A stretch of DNA of 64,000 nucleotides from an uncultured Erythrobacter sp. (GTDB lineage: Bacteria > Pseudomonadota > Alphaproteobacteria > Sphingomonadales > Sphingomonadaceae). The stretch spans positions 310,001 to 374,000 of the forward strand of contig CANLZI010000002.1 in NCBI GenBank assembly GCA_947495555.1, written 5' to 3'. The notes under the pieces are model-generated. The model was not told where the DNA came from, ran no database searches, and was given only the letters and a program-made list of their open reading frames with translations. The translations under genes and the position numbers were made by a program. Below are positions 32,852 through 42,776 of the stretch, in pieces; the first letter of the stretch is position 1, and every line of letters begins with the position of its first letter.

Positions 32852-34132
32852 TTATCTGCGCAGTGGGAAAAGCTTTCCATAGGTTAGGCAGCGCCACAGC
32901 CATTCCAACGGACCGTAGCGATAACGCTCCAGCCAGGGTTTGGACCATGCCAGCATCAGCGCCCAGGCCAAAACGGTCACCAGATACAGCTCTGGTCGGT
33001 TGAGTTGGCCGAACAATCCTAGCGCCCATCCGTGAAAGACAAACAGCATGAGGATCGAGGTTCCCAGGTAATTGGTGAAGGCCGCGCGACCGGCAGCCCG
33101 TACTCGTTCTGCCAACGAGCCGCCCCAGGCCGGTGAATAGATCACCAACAGCGCAGCTATGCCCAGCACCATGAAAAGGCGTGGCAAAGCGCTTAAGCCC
33201 ATAAATGCCGCCAATGTGCCGTAATAGGTAAAGCCGCCAGCCTGCACCCACAGGCCGATCGCCAGATGCAACAGACTGCCCACAATCAAGCCAGCCCAGC
33301 CCCAGGTCTTCATCCGGCCCGGATCCATTCCCCCGCTAAAGAAGCCCAGCCGGTATAGGCCCACGCCAATCAGCATCAGCGGCAAGGTCTCCAAGCCAAA
33401 CAGAAATACATTTGCCAAGGGTTCATACCAATGCTGGACTACCTTATGCTCAATCAGGCCAAGGTAATCGCCTGACTGCTTCAACTGGGTCGCGATTGCA
33501 TCGTCTGCCAAAGCCTCCTGCTTACCCAGCTCCAAATTCTCGCGCATTTCCGCCATAGGCGCGGACTCGCCAAAGGATGTGTCCGCGACCAGCGTCAGGG
33601 GTACCATCATCGCTGCATATATGATCGCGCCGACAAAATAGCCCAACAATCCAACCTTGAACTGGTCCTTTGCGCTCCATCCCAGGCAGAGCAGAACGAC
33701 CAGGCCGATAACACCATAATAGAACAGAATATCGCCGCGCCAGATGAGGAAATAGTGGATCATCCCAAACAGGATCAGGAAGAATAGCCTTCGGGCTTGC
33801 AGCCAACGGCTGACCCCTCGGGCCCAGGCCCGCTCCATGAATAGATACAGCCCCGCGCCGAACAACAGTGTGAACAGGCCGCGCATCTTTCCATCGACCA
33901 GCACAAACTGGGCAATCCACATCCAGCCCCTGTCATCGCCGCTAGGAACCAGGAATTCCGAAGGGTCCATATAGGCAGTGAATGGTTGCCCAAAGGCGAG
34001 GATATTGGCCGCCAAAATCCCCATCACGCCGATACCGCGAATGAAATCCAGGCTGGAGATCCGATCCGCAGCGCTGGCTGGCATTGCTGCCACACCTTGG
34101 TCGCCGCCACTGTTCTCAGCTGCATCACTCAT
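32852..34132 (-). CDS. DUF418 domain inner-membrane protein
   Basis: The 426-residue protein is a polytopic membrane protein with a HGT1/acyltransferase-3-like N-terminus (RISSLDFIRGIGVMGILAANI) and the DUF418 region at its C-terminus (FTNYLGTSILMLFVFHGWA, then GPLEWLWRCLTYGKLFP). About ten helices can be counted. DUF418 proteins include YeiB; no activity is established. The ATG at 34132 follows GGGGGAAG; longer in-frame starts exist upstream but add low-complexity residues. It is upstream of, and on the same strand as, the Fur-controlled bfd gene. Confidence 0.87.
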   Translation of the reverse strand: MSDAAENSGGDQGVAAMPASAADRISSLDFIRGIGVMGILAANILAFGQPFTAYMDPSEFLVPSGDDRGWMWIAQFVLVDGKMRGLFTLLFGAGLYLFMERAWARGVSRWLQARRLFFLILFGMIHYFLIWRGDILFYYGVIGLVVLLCLGWSAKDQFKVGLLGYFVGAIIYAAMMVPLTLVADTSFGESAPMAEMRENLELGKQEALADDAIATQLKQSGDYLGLIEHKVVQHWYEPLANVFLFGLETLPLMLIGVGLYRLGFFSGGMDPGRMKTWGWAGLIVGSLLHLAIGLWVQAGGFTYYGTLAAFMGLSALPRLFMVLGIAALLVIYSPAWGGSLAERVRAAGRAAFTNYLGTSILMLFVFHGWALGLFGQLNRPELYLVTVLAWALMLAWSKPWLERYRYGPLEWLWRCLTYGKLFPLRR

Positions 34133-34293
34133 TGATCTTCCCCCGCCATCTTCTGATTTCATCCTACCAATGATCGGTGCGATAGGAAGGCCAAACGCAC
34201 GATTGCCGGGCAAAAGACGCGACACATTCTTGCGAGCACGCCAACGCGTTCAGCCCCGTTTACGCGCTAACCTCAGCAAAACTGCAACCGTCG

Positions 34294-34308
34294 TTAACCC
34301 AAAATTAG
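34294..34308 (+). promoter_or_regulatory. Possible CtrA-like half-site pair upstream of parA
   Basis: TTAA-CCCAAAA-TTAG fits the CtrA motif TTAA-N7-TTAA at seven of eight fixed positions, 76 bases before the parA start. A single site with one mismatch can arise by chance, so this is tentative. Confidence 0.3.
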
Positions 34309-34383
34309 GGGTATCCTGCGATCTCAGTCATCGAAGCCGTCATCGGACGGAAAGTTTTTTGGCAAACCAGGGGGAGCCAGGCG

Positions 34384-35100
34384 TTGCGAGTACTTGCATT
34401 AGCATCGCAGAAGGGCGGATCGGGCAAAACGACTCTATCCGGCCATCTCGCCGTCCAGGCACAGCGCGCAGGCGCTGGTCCGGTCGTCTTGATCGATATT
34501 GATCCACAAGGATCGTTGGCTGATTGGTGGAACGAACGTGAGGCGGAATATCCTGCCTTTGCCCAAACCACTGTCGCCCGACTGGCCAATGATTTGCAGG
34601 TGCTGCGTCAGCAGGGCTTCAAATTGGCCGTTATCGATACACCACCCGCCATCACCATGGCCATTCAATCGGTAATCAGCGTTGCTGAACTGATTGTTGT
34701 GCCAACCCGCCCCAGCCCGCACGATCTGCGCGCTGTTGGTGCGACGGTTGATCTGTGTGAGCGGGCCGGCAAGCCATTGGTGTTTGTGGTCAACGCCGCA
34801 ACGCCAAAAGCAAAAATTACATCGGAAGCTGCTGTTGCATTGTCGCAGCACGGCACCGTTGCTCCGATCACATTGCACCATCGCACAGACTTTGCTGCAT
34901 CAATGATCGATGGTCGCACTGTCATGGAAGTGGACCCGGAAAGCCGCAGCGCTGCAGAAATGACAGCCTTGTGGAAGTATATTTCCGACCGGTTGGAAAA
35001 GAATTTCCGCCGCACGGTCTTCGCGGCTCCCGGCACTCAGCCGCAGGCAGCTGGCATGCAACGGCCCGCAGGTGGTTTCGGCCGCCGCGTCGCCCAATAA
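34384..35100 (+). CDS. ParA-family partition-type ATPase
   Basis: The 238-residue protein has the deviant Walker A motif KGGSGKTT at residues 10-17, the Walker A' DIDPQGS, and the Walker B-like VIDTPPAI, so it is a ParA/Soj-type P-loop ATPase without an N-terminal DNA-binding domain. These ATPases position DNA or protein complexes in the cell. The start is a TTG at 34384 preceded by GGGGGAG; no ATG is available near it. A small RHH-like protein and a SPOR lipoprotein follow directly. No parB or parS is visible, so it is not the chromosomal segregation pair and probably positions something else. Confidence 0.88.
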   Translation: MRVLALASQKGGSGKTTLSGHLAVQAQRAGAGPVVLIDIDPQGSLADWWNEREAEYPAFAQTTVARLANDLQVLRQQGFKLAVIDTPPAITMAIQSVISVAELIVVPTRPSPHDLRAVGATVDLCERAGKPLVFVVNAATPKAKITSEAAVALSQHGTVAPITLHHRTDFAASMIDGRTVMEVDPESRSAAEMTALWKYISDRLEKNFRRTVFAAPGTQPQAAGMQRPAGGFGRRVAQ

Positions 35101-35115
35101 GGAGCGATCGGCCAG

Positions 35116-35607
35116 ATGTCCGAAGCCAGCTTCGCCTCTCTCAACCCAGCCATTTTGGCCCGCAAAGGCGGAGCCAAGCCGGCTATGCGGCCGCAATTGG
35201 GACCGATTCCCGATGCAGCTGATCCTACCAATCTGGAAGATTTGGGCTGGAACGACATGGGCGAGGACGCTGTAGCAGTCAAAGCGCAGCCGAATGCCAA
35301 GCAAACCGCCGATATTGTTCAGCTGGCACCGATGATTGGAAGTGAAGTCCAGCCGATCCAGCAGGATAACGAGCCTCTGATCAAATCGCCTTCGACCAAG
35401 GTCAAGACACAGCGACGCTCGGCACTTGGCCGCGGCAAACGCGCCGCCTTTACCTTGCGACTGGATGCCGAGCGGCATCTGAAACTGCGCCTGGCTTCTA
35501 CCATGAAGGGCGAAAGCGCCCAGCAATTGGTAACTCAAGCACTCGATACATTGCTTGGCCAGATTGAAGACTTGGATGCGCTGGCCGCCAAGATGAGCCG
35601 TCAGTAA
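35116..35607 (+). CDS. Unknown protein with C-terminal ribbon-helix-helix-like segment
   Basis: The 163-residue product has an N-terminal disordered, Pro/Ala-rich half and a basic patch (QRRSALGRGKRAAFTLRLD), then a strand and two helices (RLASTMKGESAQQLVTQALD) that look like a ribbon-helix-helix DNA-binding or dimerisation unit. It starts 15 bases after the ParA-like gene, so it may be the partner that stimulates the ATPase, as small centromere-binding proteins do on plasmids. This role is inferred from position and fold impression only. Confidence 0.7.
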   Translation: MSEASFASLNPAILARKGGAKPAMRPQLGPIPDAADPTNLEDLGWNDMGEDAVAVKAQPNAKQTADIVQLAPMIGSEVQPIQQDNEPLIKSPSTKVKTQRRSALGRGKRAAFTLRLDAERHLKLRLASTMKGESAQQLVTQALDTLLGQIEDLDALAAKMSRQ

Positions 35608-35653
35608 ACTGAAATGAAACTTTTGAATTCTCGTTGAACGAGGGGAAATGACA

Positions 35654-37018
35654 ATGAGCGCCACCACAAAGACCAAACAGGTAATTGCACCAAAGGTAGC
35701 CTTGGCAGTCACAACCGCGCTGGCCAGTGTTGCTTTGGCTGGTTGCACCACCAGCGCTGCACCGCGCGCAGAAACCTCATTCGACAAAGCCCAAACCGCC
35801 CTTGCCCAAGGTAAGGTCGACAAGGCTGTTATGCATGCCGAGGCCGCCGTTTTGGCAGACCCGCGCAATGCAGGTTATCGCGCCATGTTGGGTGCCGCCT
35901 ATCTTGAATCGGGCCGCTTCAATTCTGCCGCCACCAGCTTTGACGATGCATTGGCGCTGGGCGACAGCGACCCACGCACCGTGTTGAGCTTTGCTTTGGC
36001 CAAGATCGCCCTGGGCGATAATGCCGCTGCAATTGAAAAACTGGACCTGTGGCAGAACGACATTGATCCTGCTGATCTGGGCTTGGCATTTGCCTTGGCC
36101 GGGGATGCTGATCGTGGTGTTCACGTGATTGGAAACGCTCTGCGCGCCGGTCAAAACAACGCAAAGGTTCGTCAGAACCTCGCCTATACCTATGCTCTTC
36201 AAGGCAATTGGCGCGGTGCCCGCGTGATGGCTGCCGAAGATGTGCCAGCAAACGAGCTGGATGCCCGGATCAGCGATTGGGCGCATATGGCCAAGCCAGA
36301 AGATTATCAGCGCCGCGTTGCCGGCCTGCTGCAGGTCGATCCCGTGTATGACGCGGGTCAACCTGTACATCTGGCTTTGAACAATTTCCCAAGCCAGGAC
36401 ATGATGGTTGCCGAAGCAGCTGCTCAGATGCCAGTGGCAGAGCCGGTTGAAAGTGTTGAGCTGGCCGTTGCACAACCAGTGGAAGTGGCGCCAGTTGTCG
36501 CAACTCCTGTGGCTGTAGCAAGCCCAGCACCAACAGCTGCACCTGTTTCACGCCCGCAACGCCGTTATGTTGCAAACGCTGTGGTTCAGAGCCTTCCTGT
36601 AAATTATAGCGTGGCCACAAAAGCGCCAGTTTCGCGCCCTGCTGCAGCACCAGTGTCGCGTCCTGCTTCACGGGTTGCCGCGAACAGTTCGCAGCGCCGG
36701 ATGGCCTCCACTTCGGACCGCGCCAATGATTCGCATTTGGTCCAATTGGGCAGCTTCCAGAGCAAAGACAGCGCCGAGCGCGCATGGTCGATCTATATGA
36801 AGCGCTATCCGCAATTGGGTAAGCAAAACCGAGTGATCACGCAGGCGCAAGTTGGCGGTAAAACCTATTACCGCGTCGCTGCATCGGGCTTTGGTTCGAA
36901 CAGCGCCCAAGCCATGTGTTCAACAGTTAAAGCATCGGGCAATGGCTGCATCGCCTATGCCAAGTCATCGCCGCTTCCGGGCGCAGTTGGTGGCCGTGTA
37001 CGGGTTGCTTCGCGCTAA
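35654..37018 (+). CDS. SPOR-domain lipoprotein with TPR repeats
   Basis: The ATG at 35654 is preferred over the ATG at 35648, since AGGGGA then has a spacing of seven bases. The 454-residue protein has a lipoprotein signal with lipobox LAGC, TPR-like helical repeats in the first 200 residues (AQTALAQGKVDKAVMHAEAAVL and similar), a Pro/Ala/Val-rich linker, and a C-terminal SPOR domain (HLVQLGSFQSKDSAERAWS, then VGGKTYYRVAASGFG). SPOR domains bind glycan strands stripped of stem peptides at division sites, so the protein is probably periplasmic and septum-associated. It ends at a strong terminator. Confidence 0.9.
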   Translation: MSATTKTKQVIAPKVALAVTTALASVALAGCTTSAAPRAETSFDKAQTALAQGKVDKAVMHAEAAVLADPRNAGYRAMLGAAYLESGRFNSAATSFDDALALGDSDPRTVLSFALAKIALGDNAAAIEKLDLWQNDIDPADLGLAFALAGDADRGVHVIGNALRAGQNNAKVRQNLAYTYALQGNWRGARVMAAEDVPANELDARISDWAHMAKPEDYQRRVAGLLQVDPVYDAGQPVHLALNNFPSQDMMVAEAAAQMPVAEPVESVELAVAQPVEVAPVVATPVAVASPAPTAAPVSRPQRRYVANAVVQSLPVNYSVATKAPVSRPAAAPVSRPASRVAANSSQRRMASTSDRANDSHLVQLGSFQSKDSAERAWSIYMKRYPQLGKQNRVITQAQVGGKTYYRVAASGFGSNSAQAMCSTVKASGNGCIAYAKSSPLPGAVGGRVRVASR

Positions 37019-37048
37019 ACCTGAACAATACTATCATTATGCGAGCAG

Positions 37049-37087
37049 AGCCCCTGACCCCATTTGTGGTCGGGGGCTTTGTGTTTT
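37049..37087 (+). terminator. Rho-independent terminator of the parA/SPOR cluster
   Basis: AGCCCCTGACC pairs with GGTCGGGGGCT (one G-T) over an 8-base loop, followed by TTGTGTTTT, 31 bases after the SPOR gene stop. Confidence 0.88.
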
Positions 37088-37118
37088 CCGCCCAGTTTCC
37101 GATCAAACGGGCCGTGAC

Positions 37119-38354
37119 TTAGTCAGCGATTGGCTGGCCGCCCTTGAACAAGGCTGTCACGCGGCCTTGAGTCGGTTGACCGTCAAACGGCGTATTGTCA
37201 GCGGTGGAGTTCATTTTCCTGCGATCGACGATCCATGGCTTTTCCTGATCAATCAGGCCAATGTCAGCCTCGCGGCCTGCTTCCAGCTTGCCAGCGTTCA
37301 CTCCCAGCAATTGGGCTGGATTGCGCGACAGCAAATCAAGCGCGCGTGACAGATCTATCACGTCGTCTCGCACCAATGTCAGTGTCATGGCGAGCAAAGT
37401 CTCAGCGCCCGCCATACCGGCCAGCGCATCGGCAAAGGGCAGTCGTTTATCTTCTGCGCCCAATGGGTCGTGGCCGCTGGAAATCACATCAATCGTGCCC
37501 TCCCCGATCGCTGCGACCACAGCCTTGCGGTCATCCTCGCTGCGCAGCGGTGGTGAAAGCCGAGCAAAGGTGCGGAACTCACCCGTAGCAAGGTCTGAGA
37601 GCATAAAATGCGCAGGCGTTACGCCAGCCGTTACCGGCACGCCGCGCGCCTTGGCAGCGCGAACCAGTGCCAATCCATCCTTTGTTGTGACCTGCCGCAA
37701 GTGCAATCGTGCGCCAGACATTTCGGCCAGAGCAATATCGCGCGCAATCGCCAAGGCTTCTGCCTGAGCAGGAGCGCTGGGAAGGCCCAGCCGCGTGGCC
37801 ATTTCGCCCGCTGTCGCCGCTGCATCTCCGGTCAATCCTGCATCTTCAGAATGCGACACCACAACCAGATCGAGCATGGCGGCATATTGCATCAATCGCA
37901 GCATGACGCCGCTGTCCGCGATCCAGTGACGCCCGGTTGCAACACCGCGCGCGCCGGCCTCTTTCATCAACCCGATCTCTGCCAGCTGCTGGCCCGCCAA
38001 TCCGGCGGTCGCAGCGGCCAAGGGATGCACCCAAAGATCGGGCTTGCCGCTTTTCGCGATGTAAGAAACCCGGCTGGGCAAATCGAGCGGCGGGCTTTGA
38101 TCGGGCATCAGTGCCGCGCGAGTGATCCCGCCGAAATGAAAGGCAGGTTTGTCCACTGCGAAGACACCCAGATCAACCAATCCGGGCACAATCAATTGGG
38201 CTTTTGCGTCGATCATTTGGTCATCGCTGTGCGCAGCAACATCGGGGCCAACAGCCTCGATCAATCCATCGGACATGCGCAGGGCGCCCGTCACTTCGCC
38301 GTCGGGCATGACCAGACGGCCGTTTGTGATGGTGGTGGCTTGGGCGTGCTTCAT
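37119..38354 (-). CDS. Dihydroorotase-like protein without the metal-binding motif (PyrX / pyrC' type)
   Basis: The 411-residue protein has the amidohydrolase fold of type I dihydroorotases ([16 protein letters not shown] near the N-terminus, then [11 protein letters not shown] and [15 protein letters not shown]). The HxH metal pair that should follow PGLVD is replaced: the residues at 63 and 65 are Gly and Phe. The usual TDHAPH block reads SSGHDPL. It is thus very likely inactive as an enzyme. Non-catalytic dihydroorotase homologues (pyrC' in Pseudomonas, PyrX elsewhere) are structural partners of aspartate carbamoyltransferase; the ATGA overlap with pyrB supports that role here. An active pyrC should lie elsewhere in the genome. 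Confidence 0.9.
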   Translation of the reverse strand: MKHAQATTITNGRLVMPDGEVTGALRMSDGLIEAVGPDVAAHSDDQMIDAKAQLIVPGLVDLGVFAVDKPAFHFGGITRAALMPDQSPPLDLPSRVSYIAKSGKPDLWVHPLAAATAGLAGQQLAEIGLMKEAGARGVATGRHWIADSGVMLRLMQYAAMLDLVVVSHSEDAGLTGDAAATAGEMATRLGLPSAPAQAEALAIARDIALAEMSGARLHLRQVTTKDGLALVRAAKARGVPVTAGVTPAHFMLSDLATGEFRTFARLSPPLRSEDDRKAVVAAIGEGTIDVISSGHDPLGAEDKRLPFADALAGMAGAETLLAMTLTLVRDDVIDLSRALDLLSRNPAQLLGVNAGKLEAGREADIGLIDQEKPWIVDRRKMNSTADNTPFDGQPTQGRVTALFKGGQPIAD

Positions 38355-39367
38355 GACCAGCCCTCCATGCCGCGAGCCTTGCGGGTCAAAATATCCAGGC
38401 AGGTCATGCGGATCGCGACCCCCATCTCCACCTGACGGGTGATGATCGACCGGTCGAGCATGTCGGCAACCTCGCTATCAATCTCAACCCCGCGGTTCAT
38501 CGGGCCGGGGTGCATCACCAACGCATCGGGCGCAGCGCGCTGCAAGCGTTCCATCGTTAAGCCATAAAGGTGATGATATTCGCGCGCGGAAGGAATGAAT
38601 TGCCCCTGCATCCGTTCGTTCTGGAGGCGCAGCATCATCACAACATCCGATCCAGCCAGCGCTTCGTCAAAATTGTAAAACGGTTGTGTCCCGATCGCTT
38701 CGACACCGTCAGGCATCAGAGCAGGCGGCGCGCACAGTCGGACGCTGGCGCCTAAGGCTTGCAAGCAAAGGATGTTGGAACGCGCCACACGGCTGTGCAG
38801 AATATCGCCGCATATCGTGATGGTCAGGCCGGTAAAATCATCGGCTTTCTCACCCCGCTCGCGCAAGGCATGGCGCAGCGCCAGCGCATCCAGCAAAGCC
38901 TGGGTGGGATGTTCGTGCTGACCGTCTCCGGCATTCAGCACCGGACAGTCCACTTTGTCTGCAATCAGCTGGGTGGCGCCGCTGGAAGCGTGCCTGATCA
39001 CAATCGCATCGGGCCGCATGGCATTAAGCGTGATCGCTGTGTCAATCAGCGTTTCACCCTTTTTTACAGAGCTTTGCGCGGCATGCATATTGACCACATC
39101 TGCGCCCAGACGTTTGCCTGCAATCTCGAAACTGAGCAGCGTGCGGGTTGAGTTTTCGAAGAATGCATTGATGATCGTAAGGCCGGCCAGCGTGTCGCTG
39201 CGCTTGGACGATTGCCGGTTCAGTTCAACCCATGGTTCCGCTGAATCCAGCAGATACAGGATCTCGTGCCGTTCCAGCTGGGAAACGCCCAACAGGTCAC
39301 GATGCGGGAAGGCCAGAGCGCCCGCTTGATAGCGGTCGGTGAGCGATTTGTTTTCCGTCGATGTCAT
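38351..39367 (-). CDS. pyrB: Aspartate carbamoyltransferase catalytic chain
   Basis: The enzyme joins carbamoyl phosphate and aspartate in the first committed step of pyrimidine synthesis. The 338-residue protein has the carbamoyl-phosphate site [20 protein letters not shown] and the [10 protein letters not shown] block. The ATG at 39367 was chosen; the frame is open to a TTG at 39406 but that segment is not typical. Its stop overlaps the start of the dihydroorotase-like gene by four bases. No regulatory chain gene (pyrI) is nearby, as expected when PyrX is present. Confidence 0.95.
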   Translation of the reverse strand: MTSTENKSLTDRYQAGALAFPHRDLLGVSQLERHEILYLLDSAEPWVELNRQSSKRSDTLAGLTIINAFFENSTRTLLSFEIAGKRLGADVVNMHAAQSSVKKGETLIDTAITLNAMRPDAIVIRHASSGATQLIADKVDCPVLNAGDGQHEHPTQALLDALALRHALRERGEKADDFTGLTITICGDILHSRVARSNILCLQALGASVRLCAPPALMPDGVEAIGTQPFYNFDEALAGSDVVMMLRLQNERMQGQFIPSAREYHHLYGLTMERLQRAAPDALVMHPGPMNRGVEIDSEVADMLDRSIITRQVEMGVAIRMTCLDILTRKARGMEGWS

Positions 39368-39502
39368 TAAAGCAACGCCCTTAGTCGAGGCAGGTTGACC
39401 ACTCAACCTTTTAGTTTGGCGGATTGCATTGGACCTTTGCCAACTATCGCCTAATTAGTCGGCACACATTGGCCAATTTCGGCCATCGCAACGGGGTGTT
39501 TG

Positions 39503-41392
39503 ATGAGTTTTGCAGGCAAAGTTTGGCGATTGCTGGTCGGGATCAAGGATGGCCTCGCCCTCGTGTTCCTGTTGTTGTTTTTCGCAGCCTTGTTCGCCTT
39601 GCTCTCCGCCAGCCCCAGCCCCGGCCAGGTTCGCAATGGAGCCCTGCTGCTGGAATTGGACGGCTATGTCGTCGAAGAAAAATCACAGGTCGATCCGCTC
39701 GATGCTCTGCTCAGCCAGCAGGCGCCGGTGGGAGAATTTCCGATCCATGAATTGGTCCATGCGCTGAACGAAGCTGCAACCGATGATCGGATCGAGGCTG
39801 TTGTGCTGGATCTGTCGCGCTTTTTGGGCGGCGGACAGGTGCACCTGCAGGCCGTTGGCGAGGCGATTGATCGGGTTCGCGCTGCGGACAAGGACGTGCT
39901 GAGCTTTGCCGTCGCCTATAGCGATGACGGGATGCAATTGGCCGCCCATGCCAGCGAGATTTGGGTCGATCCGATGGGCGGCGCGGTTCTGGCCGGACCC
40001 GGCGGGACCATCCTTTTCTATGGCGAATTGCTGGAGAAATTGCAGGTCAACGCTCGGGTCTATCGCGTCGGCACCTACAAGGCTGCAACCGAACCCTTTA
40101 CCCGCTCCACATTGTCGGATGCCTCTCGCGAGAATATTGGCGCGGTCTATGATGTGATGTGGGAAGAATGGAAGGCCAATGTCAAAAAGGCGCGGCCTTC
40201 GGTTGATATCGATCGTGTAACCCAGCAACCGGCTGAATGGATCGCTGAATCATCGGGCGATTTGGCGCAGGCAGCTCAGCAGGCTGGCTTGGTCGATACG
40301 CTGGGAGATCGCGTTGCCTTTGGCGAGCGCGTGGCTGAAATCGTGGGTGAGGACAGTTGGGATTCCAGCCCCGGCACCTTTGTATCGACAGATCTTGAAG
40401 CTTACCTGGCCGACAATGCGCCCGATAAACCAGGCCGCGCCATCGGGATTATCACCATCGCTGGCGATGTGGTTGATGGCGAGGCTGGCCCCGCCGTTGC
40501 AGGCGGTGATCGCATCGCCAAACTGCTGGACGATGCCTTGAACGACGATCTGGCTGCGCTGGTAGTGCGCGTGGATACGCCGGGCGGGTCCACTTTGGCT
40601 GCGGAAGTGATGCGGCGGGCGATCCTACGACACAAGGATCAAGGCATACCGATTGCGGTATCGATGGGTAATGTCGCTGCCAGTGCCGGTTATTGGGTAT
40701 CAACCCCGGGTGATCGGATCTTCGCTCAGCCAGAAACAGTCACCGGATCGATTGGCGTATTCTCGATTGTTCCGACCTTTGAGAATACCGCCAAATTGGT
40801 GGGGCTGAATGCCGACGGCGTGCGCACCACCACCCTGTCTGGCCAGCCTGATTTGCTCGACGGGTTCCCACCGGAAGTTGATGCCATCCTGCAAGGATTG
40901 ACCGACGACATCTATGCCGACTTTATCGGCTTGGTTGCCGAGTCCAGAGGCATGACGTCCCAGCAAGTGGACGAATTGGCACAAGGCCGGGTGTGGGATG
41001 GCGGAACAGCCCGCCAATTGGGCTTGGTTGACCAGTTTGGCGGCGTTGAAGACGCTGTTGCATGGGCTGCCAAGCGAGCAGAATTGCCCGATGGCGAATG
41101 GCATGTGGTCCGCTTGGGGGAGGAACAATCGCGTTATGATTCACTGATCCGACAGATGATGGTTGGAGATGCCACCTCTGCGCCAACCAACAATGGCCTG
41201 TTCAGCACAATCGCGCAGCAGAACGCAGCAATTTCTGCCACCCTATTGCGCGATTTGAACCGGCTGTCTTCCACCCAAGGGGTTCAGGCATATTGCCTCG
41301 AATGTCCGCGGGAGGCCGCCTCCGTCAAAGCACCGTTGCCATCACAGGAATTGACCGGCTGGTTGACCATTCTTGGCGGATTGCTGCGCTAA
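39503..41392 (+). CDS. sppA: Signal peptide peptidase SppA, 67K type
   Basis: SppA is a membrane-bound serine protease with a Ser-Lys dyad that degrades cleaved signal peptides. The 629-residue protein has an N-terminal anchor (LALVFLLLFFAALFALL) and two tandem S49 domains; the general base is Lys193 in YRVGTYKAATEP and the nucleophile is Ser394 in NVAASAGYW, spaced as in the E. coli enzyme (Lys209, Ser409). The ATG at 39503 is preferred over a TTG one codon earlier. It is divergent from pyrB. Confidence 0.95.
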   Translation: MSFAGKVWRLLVGIKDGLALVFLLLFFAALFALLSASPSPGQVRNGALLLELDGYVVEEKSQVDPLDALLSQQAPVGEFPIHELVHALNEAATDDRIEAVVLDLSRFLGGGQVHLQAVGEAIDRVRAADKDVLSFAVAYSDDGMQLAAHASEIWVDPMGGAVLAGPGGTILFYGELLEKLQVNARVYRVGTYKAATEPFTRSTLSDASRENIGAVYDVMWEEWKANVKKARPSVDIDRVTQQPAEWIAESSGDLAQAAQQAGLVDTLGDRVAFGERVAEIVGEDSWDSSPGTFVSTDLEAYLADNAPDKPGRAIGIITIAGDVVDGEAGPAVAGGDRIAKLLDDALNDDLAALVVRVDTPGGSTLAAEVMRRAILRHKDQGIPIAVSMGNVAASAGYWVSTPGDRIFAQPETVTGSIGVFSIVPTFENTAKLVGLNADGVRTTTLSGQPDLLDGFPPEVDAILQGLTDDIYADFIGLVAESRGMTSQQVDELAQGRVWDGGTARQLGLVDQFGGVEDAVAWAAKRAELPDGEWHVVRLGEEQSRYDSLIRQMMVGDATSAPTNNGLFSTIAQQNAAISATLLRDLNRLSSTQGVQAYCLECPREAASVKAPLPSQELTGWLTILGGLLR

Positions 41393-41498
41393 GGACGCGT
41401 CAAAGCAGGGCAGCGTACGCCAGCGCGTGATTGGGGTTGGGCAAATTGGCCATTTCCCCACTGGCATTTGGATTGGCGAGCAGGCATAGCCCCTGCCC

Positions 41499-42776
41499 AT
41501 GCACGACATTAGAACAATCCGCGATAATCCTGCAGCATTCGATGCCGCCCTGGCGCGGCGCGGCCTTGCCCCGATTGCCGAGGAAATTCTCGCCCTAGAC
41601 GCAGAGCGCCGGGCGCTCATCACCAAGGTTCAAGAAGCGCAAAGCCGCCGTAACGAGGCATCCAAAGCTATCGGCAAAGCGATGGGCCAAGGCGACACCG
41701 AAACCGCCGAGGCATTGAAGGCAGAAGTTGCCGAGTTGAAGCAGACCATGCCCGCTATGGAAGAGGCCGACCGGGACCTTGCCGCCAAGCTGCAAGATAT
41801 GCTGGCCGTCATCCCAAACCTTCCCGCCGATGACGTACCCGAAGGCGCTGACGAGGGTGACAATGTCGAAGTGGCGCGCTGGGGCAATCAGCCAAATTTT
41901 GAATTCGACCCGAAAGAACATGCCGACTTTGGCCCCGCGTTGGGGATGGAATTTGAAACCGGTGCGCGGATTTCTGGCGCACGTTTCACCTTCCTGCGCG
42001 GCGGTATGGCCCGGCTGCACCGCGCATTGGGTCAATGGATGCTGGACCAGCAGACCGACACCAATGGCTATACCGAATGCGCCCCGCCCGTATTGGTCAA
42101 TGATGCAGCCATGTATGGCACCGATAAATTGCCCAAATTTGCCGAGGACAGCTTTGCAACCGATGGTCGATGGCTAATCCCCACCGCTGAAGTCAGTCTA
42201 ACCGCCAGCGTAATGGGCGAGATTTTGGATGGCAACGCTCTGCCCATGCGGCTCACTGCGCTAACCCAATGTTTCCGCAGCGAAGCGGGCAGCGCAGGCA
42301 AAGATACCCGCGGCTTCATCCGCCAGCATCAATTCGAAAAATGCGAGCTGGTCAGCATCGTCAAACCGGAAGACAGCGAGGCCGAGCACGAACGCATGAC
42401 CGCGGCCGCAGAAGGCATCCTGCAAGCGCTCGATCTGCCCTATCGCAAAGTGCTGCTGTGCACGGGCGACATGGGCTTTGGCGCGCGTAAAACCTATGAT
42501 TTGGAGGTCTGGCTGCCGGGACAAGGTGCCTATCGCGAGATTTCCTCTTGCTCCAATACGGGCGATTTTCAGGCCCGCCGGATGAACACACGCTATCGCC
42601 CTGACGGTGAGAAAAAGACCGAATTTGTGCATACGCTCAACGGTTCTGGCCTTGCTGTGGGCCGCACACTGGTGGCGATTATGGAAAATTATCAGGATGC
42701 TGATGGCAGCGTGGATGTGCCACAGGTTCTGCATCCTTACATGGGCGGTGTCACCAAGCTGGAACCTGCTGCTTGA
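41499..42776 (+). CDS. serS: Seryl-tRNA synthetase
   Basis: This class II synthetase (425 aa) charges tRNA-Ser and tRNA-Sec with serine. An N-terminal long antiparallel coiled coil (residues about 30-100, with [18 protein letters not shown]) binds the tRNA long arm. The catalytic domain has motif 2 ([20 protein letters not shown]) and motif 3 ([16 protein letters not shown]). Its stop and the surE start share a base (TGATG), so the pair is translationally coupled, as in many alphaproteobacteria. Confidence 0.97.
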   Translation: MHDIRTIRDNPAAFDAALARRGLAPIAEEILALDAERRALITKVQEAQSRRNEASKAIGKAMGQGDTETAEALKAEVAELKQTMPAMEEADRDLAAKLQDMLAVIPNLPADDVPEGADEGDNVEVARWGNQPNFEFDPKEHADFGPALGMEFETGARISGARFTFLRGGMARLHRALGQWMLDQQTDTNGYTECAPPVLVNDAAMYGTDKLPKFAEDSFATDGRWLIPTAEVSLTASVMGEILDGNALPMRLTALTQCFRSEAGSAGKDTRGFIRQHQFEKCELVSIVKPEDSEAEHERMTAAAEGILQALDLPYRKVLLCTGDMGFGARKTYDLEVWLPGQGAYREISSCSNTGDFQARRMNTRYRPDGEKKTEFVHTLNGSGLAVGRTLVAIMENYQDADGSVDVPQVLHPYMGGVTKLEPAA

